NCBI GenBank assembly: GCA_030263665.1
Contig: SZPK01000012.1
Span: 1 to 64,000, forward strand
Reading direction: 5' to 3'
Length of the DNA: 64,000 nt
Origin: Villigracilis sp024434165
GTDB lineage: Bacteria > Chloroflexota > Anaerolineae > Anaerolineales > Villigracilaceae
Within the stretch, counting starts at the first letter, position 1. The number at the start of each line of letters is the position of its first letter. Under the pieces are notes generated by a model. It was not told where the DNA came from, did not search any database, and saw only the letters and a program-made list of their open reading frames with translations. This document shows, piece by piece, positions 42,657 to 51,586 of the stretch. The position numbers were made by a program, and so were the translations under genes.

Positions 42657-42726
42657 GCGCGTGAAATGAGTTTCGCAGTACCGTGAGATTTCTCTCACAC
42701 AGGGTGCAAAATGAATTTTGCGTTAC
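42657..42726 (-). repeat. Cluster of three REP-like palindromes
   Basis: Three palindromes occupy the 79-base gap between two membrane protein genes: a GCG-TGAAAT/GTTTCGC copy, GTGAGA/TCTCAC with a TTTC loop, and the perfect GCAAAAT/ATTTTGC (42706-42721, GA loop). The last is edged by GTTAC, where the TAA (42723-42725) is the stop codon of the flippase-like gene. An AGTAC lies between the first two. Confidence 0.6.
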
Positions 42727-43619
42727 TCCTCCTTCATCGCCGCCAGAATGGACGGCAGGAAGAATGCCCCCGGCAGGCTGGCAGTCACGAACAGGACGCG
42801 CGTCAGCAGGGCGATGGTAGCGCTTTCGGAGGAGGTCAGCCCGCCGAGTTGAACGAGCAGGAAGGTCATGGAGAGTTCCTGCACGCCCAAGCCGTTGATG
42901 GAAATGGGAATGAGCGTGACGAAATACGTCAGCGTGTACATGCCCGCCACCAGCCAATAGGATAGACGATGGTCTATGCCGAGCAGGAGCAGGTAGATCA
43001 TCAGGTAAATGAACAATTGATTGCCGAGCGTGGCGAGCAGCGCGCCGCCCAGTCCCGCCGGCTTTTTCAGCCAGATGGAAAAGGCTTCCAGCGTCCGCCT
43101 GGCAAAACCCATGCCCTTTTGGAACAAGCCAGCCAGCGTGAACGATTGCGCCAGCGCGCCGTCCAAAGAAAACAGCGGAATCAAACCCAAAGGCAGGGCA
43201 ACCGTCATTCCCGCCATCCCAATCAGCCGGTCCGCGACCAGGGAGGCGAGGCAGATGGCGCGGTCATAGCCCATTTGCATCGCGCCGCCCAGCCGCACCA
43301 CGTCCCCGCCGATGGTTGTCGGTAAAAAATTGGAGGAAAAATTGCCGGTGAACATCAACATGACCGCCCGCAAAAACGGAATCTTCACCCCCGCGGATCG
43401 AAGCAAAACGTACCAGCGCGTCGCGGCGAAAATGCGCGAGACCAGCAGCGCGAGGAGCGCTGCCAATAAATACACAATGGAGACGCGGCGCAGCGCCGAA
43501 AACAGCTGCCCATCCCCCTCTTCCTGAATCAGAATCAACAACAATGCCAGCGCCAGCAGGCTGCCCAAGCCGCGCACGACGGTCTGGCGGTTTTCACGCA
43601 GCCATTTAATCATCGTCAT
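42723..43619 (-). CDS. Lysylphosphatidylglycerol synthase-TM (flippase-like) membrane protein
   Basis: A 298-residue protein with about seven to eight membrane segments of the LPG_synthase_TM (PF03706-type) family: the signature FLPTTIGGDVVRL near residue 98, ADRLIGMAGM, and the late NGLGVQELSM. Family members act as lipid or lipid-linked substrate flippases, or as the membrane part of aminoacyl-PG synthases; without the soluble transferase domain, a flippase-like role in glycan lipid traffic is the best guess. It overlaps the GT2 gene upstream by 14 bases, so the two are translationally coupled. Confidence 0.82.
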   Translation of the reverse strand: MTMIKWLRENRQTVVRGLGSLLALALLLILIQEEGDGQLFSALRRVSIVYLLAALLALLVSRIFAATRWYVLLRSAGVKIPFLRAVMLMFTGNFSSNFLPTTIGGDVVRLGGAMQMGYDRAICLASLVADRLIGMAGMTVALPLGLIPLFSLDGALAQSFTLAGLFQKGMGFARRTLEAFSIWLKKPAGLGGALLATLGNQLFIYLMIYLLLLGIDHRLSYWLVAGMYTLTYFVTLIPISINGLGVQELSMTFLLVQLGGLTSSESATIALLTRVLFVTASLPGAFFLPSILAAMKEE

Positions 43620-44562
43620 CCAGGTTGATCTTGGTGCGGACGGTGTATGTGGGTTTTCGCTGCGATTCGTGATAGGTGCGCACCAGCAGTTCCGCGATCA
43701 AACCCATCAGCATGGATTGAAAGCCGAGGATGAAGAACATCACACTGGTCTGGAAGAGCGGCGAGCCGGTGACAGCCACCAGGAAGAAGATGCGCCGCAC
43801 AAACAAATACGCCATGATAAAGGCGCTGATGATCATCAACAACCCGCCCGTGCCGCCAAAAAGGTAGATCGGTTTGGAGGAATAACTGACGAGGAATTTG
43901 ACCGTGAACAGGTCGAGGACGACCTTTGCGGTTCGTTCCAGCCCGTACTTGGTCTTGCCAAACTTGCGCGGGTGGTGGTTGACGACGACCTCCGTAATGC
44001 GCGCGCCCACCGAATTGGCAAACACCGGAATGAAGCGGTGCATTTCACCGTACAGGCGAAAACCCTCCAGCACGTCGCGGCGGTAGGCTTTGAGCGTGCA
44101 GCCATAATCGTGCAGGTGAACGCCGGTGACGCGCGAAATGAGCCAGTTGGCGATCATGGAAGGGAAGTTGCGCGTGACGGCGTTATCCTTGCGGTTCTTG
44201 CGCCAGCCGCTGACGAGGTCGTAGCCTTCGTCGAGTTTGGTCAACAGCATGGGAATATCCGCCGGGTCGTTTTGCATGTCGGCGTCGAGCAGGATGATGA
44301 TCTCGCCTTTGGAATAGTCCAGCCCGGCGGCAATGGCGGCGGTCTGACCGAAGTTGCGGCGGAAGGAGATCACGCGCACGTGGTCGGGGTCTTTGGCGGC
44401 ATACTCCTGAAGGATGGACAGGCTGTTATCGCGGCTGCCGTCGTCCACGAGGATGACCTCCCAGATTTTGCCGAGGGAGTTCATGGTCTTGTAGATGGCT
44501 TCAAAGAGAAGCGTCAGGTTATCCTGTTCGTTATAGACGGGGATGACGAGGGAAAGATTCAT
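43606..44562 (-). CDS. Membrane GT2, polyprenyl-phosphate sugar transferase (ArnC/GtrB/DPM1 type)
   Basis: A 318-residue protein. The GT-A domain (1-230) has LVIPVYNEQDNL, VDDGSRDNSLSIL, FRRNFGQTAAIAAGLD and the metal motif DADMQNDP. Two hydrophobic segments follow (about 235-255 and 265-290). This is the classic ArnC/GtrB layout: transfer of a sugar from an NDP donor to undecaprenyl phosphate, giving a donor for external GT-C enzymes. The gene upstream (44559-46424) encodes such a GT-C enzyme with a 4-base overlap, and the gene downstream a flippase-like protein, so the three form a small lipid-linked-sugar cassette. Confidence 0.88.
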   Translation of the reverse strand: MNLSLVIPVYNEQDNLTLLFEAIYKTMNSLGKIWEVILVDDGSRDNSLSILQEYAAKDPDHVRVISFRRNFGQTAAIAAGLDYSKGEIIILLDADMQNDPADIPMLLTKLDEGYDLVSGWRKNRKDNAVTRNFPSMIANWLISRVTGVHLHDYGCTLKAYRRDVLEGFRLYGEMHRFIPVFANSVGARITEVVVNHHPRKFGKTKYGLERTAKVVLDLFTVKFLVSYSSKPIYLFGGTGGLLMIISAFIMAYLFVRRIFFLVAVTGSPLFQTSVMFFILGFQSMLMGLIAELLVRTYHESQRKPTYTVRTKINLDDDD

Positions 44563-46424
44563 GGCAAACGTTGAAATATCCTTAGTTCGGCGCCTTCCAC
44601 ACAGGAGGGCGAATCGGCGGGTCTGGGAAATTCCTGGAATTCCTGCGGGGTGAGGAAGTCTGCCCAGCTGGCGTAACGCTTGGCTTCGATGATGAACACG
44701 TCCGCCTCGCTTCGCCAGCGCAGATCCAGTTCGCCGTTCCAGTGGCTGAAGTAGTAAAGGACATCCGGGTCGCCGCCGATATGGAAAGTATATCCATCAT
44801 TGATCTGCGGCGGGAAGATGCGCGCCTGCGGCACGTAGATCATGGGCGTAAAGGCGTTGCCGCCGTCCCAATATACCAGACTATCGGGCGGGATGATCGA
44901 AGCGAGATACGCGCCGAGGTTTTCATGGTCGCGGATGATGTCGGTCTGGCAGTCCAGTTTGCTCCCGCCGAGGTGGAGCAGCGGCGAGAGGATGAACCCG
45001 GCAATGAGGTAGGCATGGACGAGGACAAGCGCAAAGCGGGATGTCTTGCCGCGCCTCCAAAGCAGGAACGCGGCAAGCAGAACGCCAAGCCCAAGCAAAA
45101 GCCCCAGCGTGGAACTGATGGCGCGTTTGGTCTGGACGGTTTCAAAGCCCAAGCCGTATTTCAGCGCATCTGCAATCCCAGCCCAGTCCGGCAGGAACTG
45201 CCCGGAACGGAAGCGCGGCACGATGGGCAGGTTGAGCAATCCATTGCCGACCTGCTCGAAGAGGGAGAAGCCCATCCCGGCGGAAGCTGCGATTACGAGA
45301 AAAACCGTCAATACCTGCACGGCGCGATGCGGGTTTTTGTTCCAGGCGTGCGAAAATGCGACGATGAAGAAGAGAATCCCCAGCGGGTCGAAGAAACCGA
45401 GGTAGTTGGAAAAACAGAAGACGCAGCTGTAACTCTCGTACTGGCTCGCCAGCGATGCCCAGCCGTGCATGAATACGAGCACGAAATAACTCACAGCGAG
45501 GAAAAAAGCCGTCCGCATGGCAGGAGCAGATTTCCAGTCCGCGCGAGGCGGGAGGAGAATCAAGCCGAAGAGGCTGCCCAACATCGGAAGGAAGTGATAA
45601 CGCATCCCCTGAAAGAACGAGTTCAGGCGGTTCCAAAAATCAATGCTGGGATCCCAAACCGGCACAGAGTCGGTGGGAATGCGGAAGGGGTCGAGGAAGG
45701 GTGTCAGGCTTTCGGGAAGCCAGGGCGCCCAGATCGTCATGACGCGGGGCCAGTACCAGGCATGGAAGACGAGGAGCGCCAGCGAGCCCGCCGCCAACGC
45801 CCAAATCCCTTTTTGTTTGCCGTGCTGCCAATAAACATACAGGACAAGCAAAAGCAGAATGGGCGCCATGTTCTGACGGGTAAACACCGCCACCGCCGCC
45901 AGCGCCGCTGCAAGGATAATCTGCCAAAGCGGGCGGCGCTCGTCCAGGATGAGGACGCTGATCCAGGCAAGCATACAGGCGATGAGGACCTCGGAGACCG
46001 CCTGCACGTACAATTTGATGATCATCGGGCTGAGCGCAAAGAACCAGACCGTCCCGGCGGCAAGCCAGTTCCCCGCCCAGCGGCGGGCGGTGATCCATAC
46101 GCCCAGTATGGTGAGCAAGCCCAGAAAAATCGAGAAGTATCTTCCCGTGCGCAGCCCCGCGCCGAAGATGTATTCCGCCAGTCCATAGATCAAAAACGAA
46201 AAGGGCGCCTTGTTGGTCAGCGGACCGTACGGCTCGAACGGTTGATACACCCCGGTCAGGTAATACATGCCCTTGATGAGATACGAGCCTTCATCGAGAC
46301 TGCTGACGGTGGTATGAGCATAGATGAACGCCTGAATTAAATAGAGCGCCGCCCCCACGCCCGCCAACGCAAACGGCAACCAGGCAGGCAATTCCCTATT
46401 CTTCGGCAACCTGAACATCGTCAT
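44559..46424 (-). CDS. GT39-like (GT-C fold) membrane glycosyltransferase
   Basis: A 621-residue polytopic protein; I use the ATG at 46422-46424, as the frame begins upstream only with a TTG. About 11-12 hydrophobic segments are followed by a soluble end with a small loop. The first external loop has SSLDEGSYLIKGMYYLTG and the second has PLTNKAPFSFLIYG, the D-E and K-A-P features of PMT/ArnT-type glycosyltransferases. It should take sugar from the polyprenyl-phosphate product of the adjacent GT2. The acceptor (protein, lipid or glycan) is unknown. A terminator-like hairpin lies immediately upstream. Confidence 0.8.
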   Translation of the reverse strand: MTMFRLPKNRELPAWLPFALAGVGAALYLIQAFIYAHTTVSSLDEGSYLIKGMYYLTGVYQPFEPYGPLTNKAPFSFLIYGLAEYIFGAGLRTGRYFSIFLGLLTILGVWITARRWAGNWLAAGTVWFFALSPMIIKLYVQAVSEVLIACMLAWISVLILDERRPLWQIILAAALAAVAVFTRQNMAPILLLLVLYVYWQHGKQKGIWALAAGSLALLVFHAWYWPRVMTIWAPWLPESLTPFLDPFRIPTDSVPVWDPSIDFWNRLNSFFQGMRYHFLPMLGSLFGLILLPPRADWKSAPAMRTAFFLAVSYFVLVFMHGWASLASQYESYSCVFCFSNYLGFFDPLGILFFIVAFSHAWNKNPHRAVQVLTVFLVIAASAGMGFSLFEQVGNGLLNLPIVPRFRSGQFLPDWAGIADALKYGLGFETVQTKRAISSTLGLLLGLGVLLAAFLLWRRGKTSRFALVLVHAYLIAGFILSPLLHLGGSKLDCQTDIIRDHENLGAYLASIIPPDSLVYWDGGNAFTPMIYVPQARIFPPQINDGYTFHIGGDPDVLYYFSHWNGELDLRWRSEADVFIIEAKRYASWADFLTPQEFQEFPRPADSPSCVEGAELRIFQRLP

Positions 46425-46433
46425 AAACAAAAG

Positions 46434-46464
46434 AAGTGACAGTCACCCGCGATGACCGTCACTT
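46434..46464 (-). terminator. Hairpin between gmd and the membrane GT gene
   Basis: AAGTGACAGTC and GACCGTCACTT (46434-46444 with 46454-46464, one mismatch) form an 11-bp stem. On the minus strand it is followed by CTTTTGTTT, a partial T-tract, so it may end gmd transcripts just before the membrane GT gene. Confidence 0.5.
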
Positions 46465-46468
46465 TGCA

Positions 46469-47434
46469 TCAACCCTTTTTCCGATGGCGTTCCATATCCC
46501 CATCCACCATCATCGTTACGAGTTCCTTGAAGGTGACAGCCGGCTCCCAGTTCAACTGCGTGCGCGCCTTGGTCGGGTCGGAGATGAGCAGGTCCACTTC
46601 GGCGGGGCGATAAAAACGTTCGTCCACCACGACAAAATCCCTGTAATCCAAGCCCACGTGCGCGAAGGCAATCTCGCAGAACTCACGCACCGAGTGCGTT
46701 TCGCCCATGCCGATCACGTAACTATCGGGCTTGTCCTGCTGGAGCATGAGCCACATGGCTTGCACGTAATCCCCGGCAAAGCCCCAGTCGCGCTGAGCTT
46801 CGAGGTTGCCGAGCCGCAGTTCCTTTGCCAGCCCCAGTTTGATCCTTGCCACGCCGTCGGAAATCTTGCGCGTCACGAACTCCAAACCGCGGCGCGGGCT
46901 TTCATGGTTGAAGAGGATGCCCGACGTCGCAAAAATATCGAACGACTCGCGGTAGTTGACCGTGATCCAATGCCCGTATACTTTTGCCACGCCGTACGGA
47001 CTGCGCGGATAGAACGGTGTGGTCTCTTTCTGCGGCACCTCCAGCACTTTGCCGAACATTTCGCTGGACGACGCCTGGTAAAAACGAATCTTCGGGTTCA
47101 CGAAGCGGATGGCTTCCAACATGCGCGTCACACCGAGCGCGGTCACGTCGCCGGTGAGGGCGGGTTGGTTCCACGAAGTGGGCACGAAGGACTGCGCCGC
47201 CAGGTTGTACACCTCCGCCGGCTCGTATTCCTCCAGCAGTGAGAGCAGGGAACCCTGGTCCTGCAAGTCGCCCTGGACAACGGTAATATCGTCCAGAAGA
47301 TGTTGAATCCGTTCGTAATTCACGGTGCTGGAACGGCGCGCCACCCCGATCACGCGATAACCTTTTTTCAATAATAACTCGGCAAGATACGAACCGTCCT
47401 GTCCGGTAATTCCTGTGATGATTGCTGTGGGCAT
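46469..47434 (-). CDS. gmd: GDP-mannose 4,6-dehydratase
   Basis: A 321-residue extended SDR enzyme. ITGITGQDGSYLAELLLKKGYRVIGV at the start is the Gmd-type Rossmann motif with QDGSYLAE. RRSST, AAQSFVPTSW, QASSSEMFGKV (catalytic Ser/Thr-Glu), YPRSPYGVAKVYGHW with the Tyr-x3-Lys pair, and NHESPRRGLEFVTRKI complete the signature. It converts GDP-mannose to GDP-4-keto-6-deoxymannose, the precursor of GDP-D-rhamnose, GDP-L-fucose and perosamine. No reductase is adjacent; the RMD-like enzyme at 17117-18034 could be the partner. Its AGGAG ribosome-binding site is 5 bases from the ATG. Confidence 0.93.
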   Translation of the reverse strand: MPTAIITGITGQDGSYLAELLLKKGYRVIGVARRSSTVNYERIQHLLDDITVVQGDLQDQGSLLSLLEEYEPAEVYNLAAQSFVPTSWNQPALTGDVTALGVTRMLEAIRFVNPKIRFYQASSSEMFGKVLEVPQKETTPFYPRSPYGVAKVYGHWITVNYRESFDIFATSGILFNHESPRRGLEFVTRKISDGVARIKLGLAKELRLGNLEAQRDWGFAGDYVQAMWLMLQQDKPDSYVIGMGETHSVREFCEIAFAHVGLDYRDFVVVDERFYRPAEVDLLISDPTKARTQLNWEPAVTFKELVTMMVDGDMERHRKKG

Positions 47435-47465
47435 GGGATCTCCTAATTCAAAATTCAGCCGCTGA

Positions 47466-47471
47466 ATTATA
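47466..47471 (-). promoter_or_regulatory. Candidate -10 box for gmd
   Basis: TATAAT on the minus strand, about 31 bases before the gmd ATG, allows a short leader with the AGGAG site. It overlaps the hairpin AATTCAG/CTGAATT (47452-47468) and the end of the upstream gene. No -35 is convincing. Confidence 0.35.
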
Positions 47472-49059
47472 CACTATGTCCGGCGCGCATCCTTCGGTCG
47501 CGCCAAACGCCCCAGACGAGTATAAAAACCCACAACCCAAGAATCACGGCAACCATCGTTTCAAATTCCATCGTCACGCCCACATGCCAGTAACGACCTG
47601 CATACCAATTTGCGAACACCAGCACGAACGCGGCTTCCATTGCCAGCACACGCCCTACCCACACGTTCCTCGTTTCGCGCCACCAGACCCACACCCCTCC
47701 CGCCAGAATCGCCTGCCACATGAAAAGGATCGTGCGATAGCGCGGGTTATCCCATTGATCGCCGCCCCCGCGCAGCGCCGCAAAGAGGATCCATGCCCAC
47801 ACAACCAGACTCAACCACAGATTCAGTTTCCGCTTCGTTTCCTGACCGGCAGCCGCCGCCGCGCCGAAAGAGAGAATCAACGCCGGGAGCAGGGCATACC
47901 AACCCGCCGCGCGCAGGATGCCGATCACCTTCCAAATCGCCGCAGTCGGCGCAATGAGAATCGCCGGCAGGACGGGCTGCAACACGCCGTAGATCGTCAC
48001 GAACGGCAGCTGCATCCAATCGGGCATTTGATCGAACAATTTCTGCACCCAGCCCGATTCCTCCTCGACCTTGTACACGTTCCATTTCAAAGACTCGCGC
48101 ACGAAGTTCCCAAGCACCGCCAGCGGAGAGCCGCCGCCCAGATTTCCACGCTCCAGCGCAGACGAGAGAACGAACAATCCGACCACAAACACCAGGGCTG
48201 CCGCCGCAACCATCCACCACGAGATGCGGCTGTGCTCGCGGGCGAAATACAGCCAGCCGCCGAGGATGACCAGCGTCACCAAAGCGATTGCCGGCGAGAC
48301 GAGCAGCATTCCCGTAATGCCAAACGCAAGCCAGCCAAGCGATTTGTTATTCCGGCGGAATTGCCAATCCACAAAGCCCCACAGACAAAACGCGCTGAAT
48401 GCCAGCAAATACGGCTCGCGCATGGCAGACCCGCCCAGCAAAAGGCTTTCGGGGAACAGCGCAAAAATCCAGCCGGAAGCGGCGGCGTGCCTCTCCCCCC
48501 ACAGCAGGCGCACCGCCTTCCACAAGAACGGCACACCCAGCGCGCCCATCAAGCCGGAAAGCAGCACAAGCATCAAAACCCGGTGGGCATCCGGCGAGAG
48601 ATAACGGTAAATCAACGCGCTGAACGCCAGCAGACCGCCATATTGGTCGTAGGCAAACTTCTCGTTGAACGCATCCAGAATCGGACGGTCGGAGCTGGCA
48701 AGTTCCCAGGCTTGCGCATCGCGGCGGTAGGCGTCGGTGTAGGCGAACCCGGCGCTTTGCTCCTCATCGCCCGCGTGACCGACGACGGGCAGCAATAGAT
48801 ACGTCCCGACCCCGCCCGCAAAACGCAAACCGAAAGCGAGGGCAGCCATCCAAGCGAGAGTCTTCGAATAGGACAAACCTTCAGTTTGTCCTCCCCAGCG
48901 GGTTGCGGAGGAAAGAAGAAAGAGGGAAAGAAGAATGAGGAAAGAAAACCCAAGAAAGCCGGTCAGCCAGTTCCCCGGCTGAATGGCGGAAAGCGCCGCG
49001 CCAGCCAGAAGGGAAAGCGGAAGACTCCAGAGCCAATCACGCTGTTGAAAGATTTTCAT
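47467..49059 (-). CDS. Polytopic membrane protein, possible GT-C glycosyltransferase
   Basis: A 530-residue protein with about 11 hydrophobic segments. I cannot assign a family. The first external loop carries GHAGDEEQSAGFAYTDAYRRDAQAW, with several acidic residues in the place GT-C enzymes use for catalysis, and a later loop has DQYGGLLAFSALIYRYLSPDAH, which resembles GT39-type proteins loosely. An in-frame hairpin repeat (48870-48892) encodes QTEGLSYSK near residue 60. It stands between a large membrane gene upstream and gmd downstream. Glycan assembly outside the membrane is a guess. Confidence 0.62.
   Translation of the reverse strand: MKIFQQRDWLWSLPLSLLAGAALSAIQPGNWLTGFLGFSFLILLSLFLLSSATRWGGQTEGLSYSKTLAWMAALAFGLRFAGGVGTYLLLPVVGHAGDEEQSAGFAYTDAYRRDAQAWELASSDRPILDAFNEKFAYDQYGGLLAFSALIYRYLSPDAHRVLMLVLLSGLMGALGVPFLWKAVRLLWGERHAAASGWIFALFPESLLLGGSAMREPYLLAFSAFCLWGFVDWQFRRNNKSLGWLAFGITGMLLVSPAIALVTLVILGGWLYFAREHSRISWWMVAAAALVFVVGLFVLSSALERGNLGGGSPLAVLGNFVRESLKWNVYKVEEESGWVQKLFDQMPDWMQLPFVTIYGVLQPVLPAILIAPTAAIWKVIGILRAAGWYALLPALILSFGAAAAAGQETKRKLNLWLSLVVWAWILFAALRGGGDQWDNPRYRTILFMWQAILAGGVWVWWRETRNVWVGRVLAMEAAFVLVFANWYAGRYWHVGVTMEFETMVAVILGLWVFILVWGVWRDRRMRAGHSV
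48870..48892. repeat. Hairpin repeat inside coding sequence
   Basis: AGGACAAAC/GTTTGTCCT with a 5-base loop lies in frame in the 530-residue membrane protein and encodes GLSYSK-like residues. Hairpins of this type are common as dispersed intergenic repeats, which suggests an insertion in the gene. Confidence 0.45.
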
Positions 49060-49080
49060 ATCCCACTTTTTACCATGAAA

Positions 49081-50847
49081 TCACCCGCATCCAGCCACCC
49101 GATAGACTTTCGCCGCCGGCAGGGAAAAAACAGCCTGATACCAATCCGGCAAGTCGTCGAGCAAATCTGCGGCAAAGCTTTGGGGCATCCCGCCGACGTA
49201 AATGTAGCCCAGGTTCTTCCTGCACAACAGGGCGTGACCCTCCGGCTGGTCGAGGCGCAGACCATTTGGGGCGAGCGCGGCGCTGCGGGAAATGAGCGGC
49301 GCGATCCAAATTCCGCCGTCCACGCCGGTGCGTGTGCCGGGCGACTCGAGCGCGGTCACATACAAACCGGCGGAGGCGATGAGGATATTCGCATCGGGCG
49401 GGAGGGTTTTATCCATCCACGCGATGGCAGCCAGGTCGTCGTAGGTAACCAGTTGACAACAATCGGACGGGTAAAACTCATGCCGAAGGCTTGCGTTCCA
49501 CAGAACCAGCCCAAAGAGAAGAAAAGCCGTCAGGCGGGCTGGCGGCTGCCAGTCCGGTTTGAGGCGGGCGAGCGATTGCGTCAACCCTGAGAGTCCCAAT
49601 CCTCCCAAAATGGAGAGTGGAAGATACATCATCATCTGCACGTAGGGACGGTCGAGCAGGGTTTGGACGCCATAACCGGGGATGTGGATGGGAATGAACA
49701 AGCCGGAGAAGAGCAAGGCAGGCAAGAGGAGGAGGAGAAAGGTCAGGTCGTTATGGAAGCGGGCGGCGAAAAGGGAAAGGAAGAGGATCAGGGCGAGCAT
49801 CCAAACATCGGAATTTCGATAGCCGTTCACGAGAGGCTGGAGGACGGGGCTTTGCCAGACACAGCCAATCTCCACCGTCAGAATTGCGAGGAGGCAGGCG
49901 AATGTCAGGCGCTGGAATTTCAGAGGCAGCCGTTTTCGCCGCTCGACGGCAAACAGCGCAGCCGCCAGCATGACGAAGAAAACCAGGGAACGTGTGTGTA
50001 TCAAAACGGATGTGAAAACGCCCGCGCCCAGCATGAAATAAAGCGATAGCCGTCTGAATTCGAAGCGGTCGTTTCGATATGCCGCGTAACCGAGACCCAA
50101 TACGAAATGAACGCAGACCAGACCCAGGAGCGCGGGATATTTCCCCCAATCCAGAAGATGCGCGGGCATGTGCCAGCCGAACCCGGCGAGCAGAACGGTG
50201 AAGAGCGCGGCCGCGTCCGAACCGGTTTCGCGCCGGGCGATAAAAAACAGGGAAACGGGAAGGATGGCGAGAATCACCTGCCCAAACACCAGCATGACCT
50301 CGATGATGTTCGATTGGAAGAAACGAACGAACGCCAAGATCAGAACGTGATAGCCGATGTGATAATACGCTCCCTGCCCATTGGCGGGAACTTCCTTTGC
50401 CTCCAAAAGTATTTTGATGAGACGGTAATGCTCCGCCGAGTCGAAATAGGATGGCAGGACCGCCTTCTGCAAAAATGCGGAACGCAAAACGAGGGAAACG
50501 GCAAGGAAGAAAATCAGCGCCGCAAAAGGCGGGGATATAGATATACGCTCCATCCTTTTTACGACCATGAACAGGGAAAGGAGAAGAAGCACGGCGGCGA
50601 TGAGCCTTCCAACCGCCGCTCCAAAAAGCGCTGAAACGGAAAACAGCAGAACAGCCCAGAGTCCAACAGGAAGAAGCCACCCTGAAATGGAAAGGGAGAA
50701 GTATTCGGCGGAAGCCGGATTTTTACCGAAAATCTTCGAGAGCGCGCGATGGATGACGAACTGCCCCCACGCGAGAATGAGCAAAACCGATGCAAGCGTC
50801 CCGGCGTGACTGCCCAGCGCGCGAAAACCGTCCAGCCAGATATTCAT
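49081..50847 (-). CDS. Polytopic membrane protein, possible GT-C glycosyltransferase
   Basis: A 588-residue protein from the ATG at 50845-50847 (start MNIWLDGF); the longer frame upstream is not used because it overlaps the preceding gene. About 12-13 hydrophobic segments precede a soluble C-terminal part. The loop LPSYFDSAEHYRLIKIL, then GAYYHIGYHVL, is in the place of the catalytic loop of GT-C-type enzymes. The C-terminal DCCQLVTYDDLAAIAWMDKTLPPDANILI looks like the soluble end of other large GT-C proteins here. It starts 5 bases after the stop of the anchored protein gene upstream. Confidence 0.65.
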   Translation of the reverse strand: MNIWLDGFRALGSHAGTLASVLLILAWGQFVIHRALSKIFGKNPASAEYFSLSISGWLLPVGLWAVLLFSVSALFGAAVGRLIAAVLLLLSLFMVVKRMERISISPPFAALIFFLAVSLVLRSAFLQKAVLPSYFDSAEHYRLIKILLEAKEVPANGQGAYYHIGYHVLILAFVRFFQSNIIEVMLVFGQVILAILPVSLFFIARRETGSDAAALFTVLLAGFGWHMPAHLLDWGKYPALLGLVCVHFVLGLGYAAYRNDRFEFRRLSLYFMLGAGVFTSVLIHTRSLVFFVMLAAALFAVERRKRLPLKFQRLTFACLLAILTVEIGCVWQSPVLQPLVNGYRNSDVWMLALILFLSLFAARFHNDLTFLLLLLPALLFSGLFIPIHIPGYGVQTLLDRPYVQMMMYLPLSILGGLGLSGLTQSLARLKPDWQPPARLTAFLLFGLVLWNASLRHEFYPSDCCQLVTYDDLAAIAWMDKTLPPDANILIASAGLYVTALESPGTRTGVDGGIWIAPLISRSAALAPNGLRLDQPEGHALLCRKNLGYIYVGGMPQSFAADLLDDLPDWYQAVFSLPAAKVYRVAGCG

Positions 50848-50852
50848 GGAAT

Positions 50853-51476
50853 TTATGGATAATTGGGATAACCTGGCGTCGCAGCGGTCGAGGTGGGGGC
50901 TGGCGTTCCGCCGGGCGGGGGGGTCTCTCCGGGGGCAAGCGTCCTGGTTGGGACCTGGGTGTTGTTCCCTGCCCGCGGCGTGGATGCGCCGAGTTCCGAC
51001 GACCCTTCGGCAGTGGGCGCGGAAGCGATCAGAACCGCCGTCACGGTAAACCTGCCCTTTGCCAGCAGGCGGTCGTCCTTTTTCGAAAGGATGCGAATCT
51101 CGATGCGTTCGTCCAGGTTGATTGAAGCCCCGATACACCAGACAATGGTCGGAACGTCGTCGTTTTTATCGCATTCGTAGCGGCTCTCACCCGTCACCCT
51201 TTCCACCAGCAGGTAAAACGCGGGGAATTTCTTCTCCGGCACGAACAGGTTGACGATGGTGTTCCCATCCCCGTCCCGCCCAAAGGACAACACGCACAGG
51301 TCTTCGAGGTCTGCGCCGCAATATGCGAAGAAGACCGGCTCCGCTGTGGATTTCGCGATTTGCCCCAAACGATATGCCTTCCAGCCGAACCATGCAAGCA
51401 GGGTAAAGACCGCCGCTCCGCCGAAAAGGAGGAGCAAAATCCCTGGCTTGGAAAACCTCTTGAACATTACAGCCAT
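50853..51476 (-). CDS. Membrane-anchored hypothetical protein with Pro/Thr-rich tail
   Basis: A 207-residue protein. Residues about 12-32 (ILLLLFGGAAVFTLLAWFGW) form one membrane segment after a short basic end, so the rest is probably external. The middle has four Cys (AYCGADLEDLC, YECDKN, VWCIG), possibly disulphides. The last 45 residues are a Pro/Thr/Gly/Ala-rich tail (TLAPGETPPPGGTPAP). It comes just before the large membrane protein gene and is likely co-expressed. I do not recognise the family. Confidence 0.6.
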   Translation of the reverse strand: MAVMFKRFSKPGILLLLFGGAAVFTLLAWFGWKAYRLGQIAKSTAEPVFFAYCGADLEDLCVLSFGRDGDGNTIVNLFVPEKKFPAFYLLVERVTGESRYECDKNDDVPTIVWCIGASINLDERIEIRILSKKDDRLLAKGRFTVTAVLIASAPTAEGSSELGASTPRAGNNTQVPTRTLAPGETPPPGGTPAPTSTAATPGYPNYP

Positions 51477-51586
51477 TCTACCACCGCAGGTTCACCGCCC
51501 CGCGCGGACGGTCAGCGGCGTGAATGAACTTCTCAAACCTGGCGTACTGCTTACAGCGAATCTGACGGCGGTGAGAAAGGAAAAAT

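Noticed and set aside
44742..46340. A 532-residue open frame on the plus strand opposite a membrane GT gene
   Set aside because: It is Arg/Glu/His-rich with no recognisable motif and lies fully opposite a gene with strong GT-C features; in this GC-rich genome such shadow frames are common. The same applies to plus-strand frames at 11355-12545, 56225-57436 and 60056-61255.
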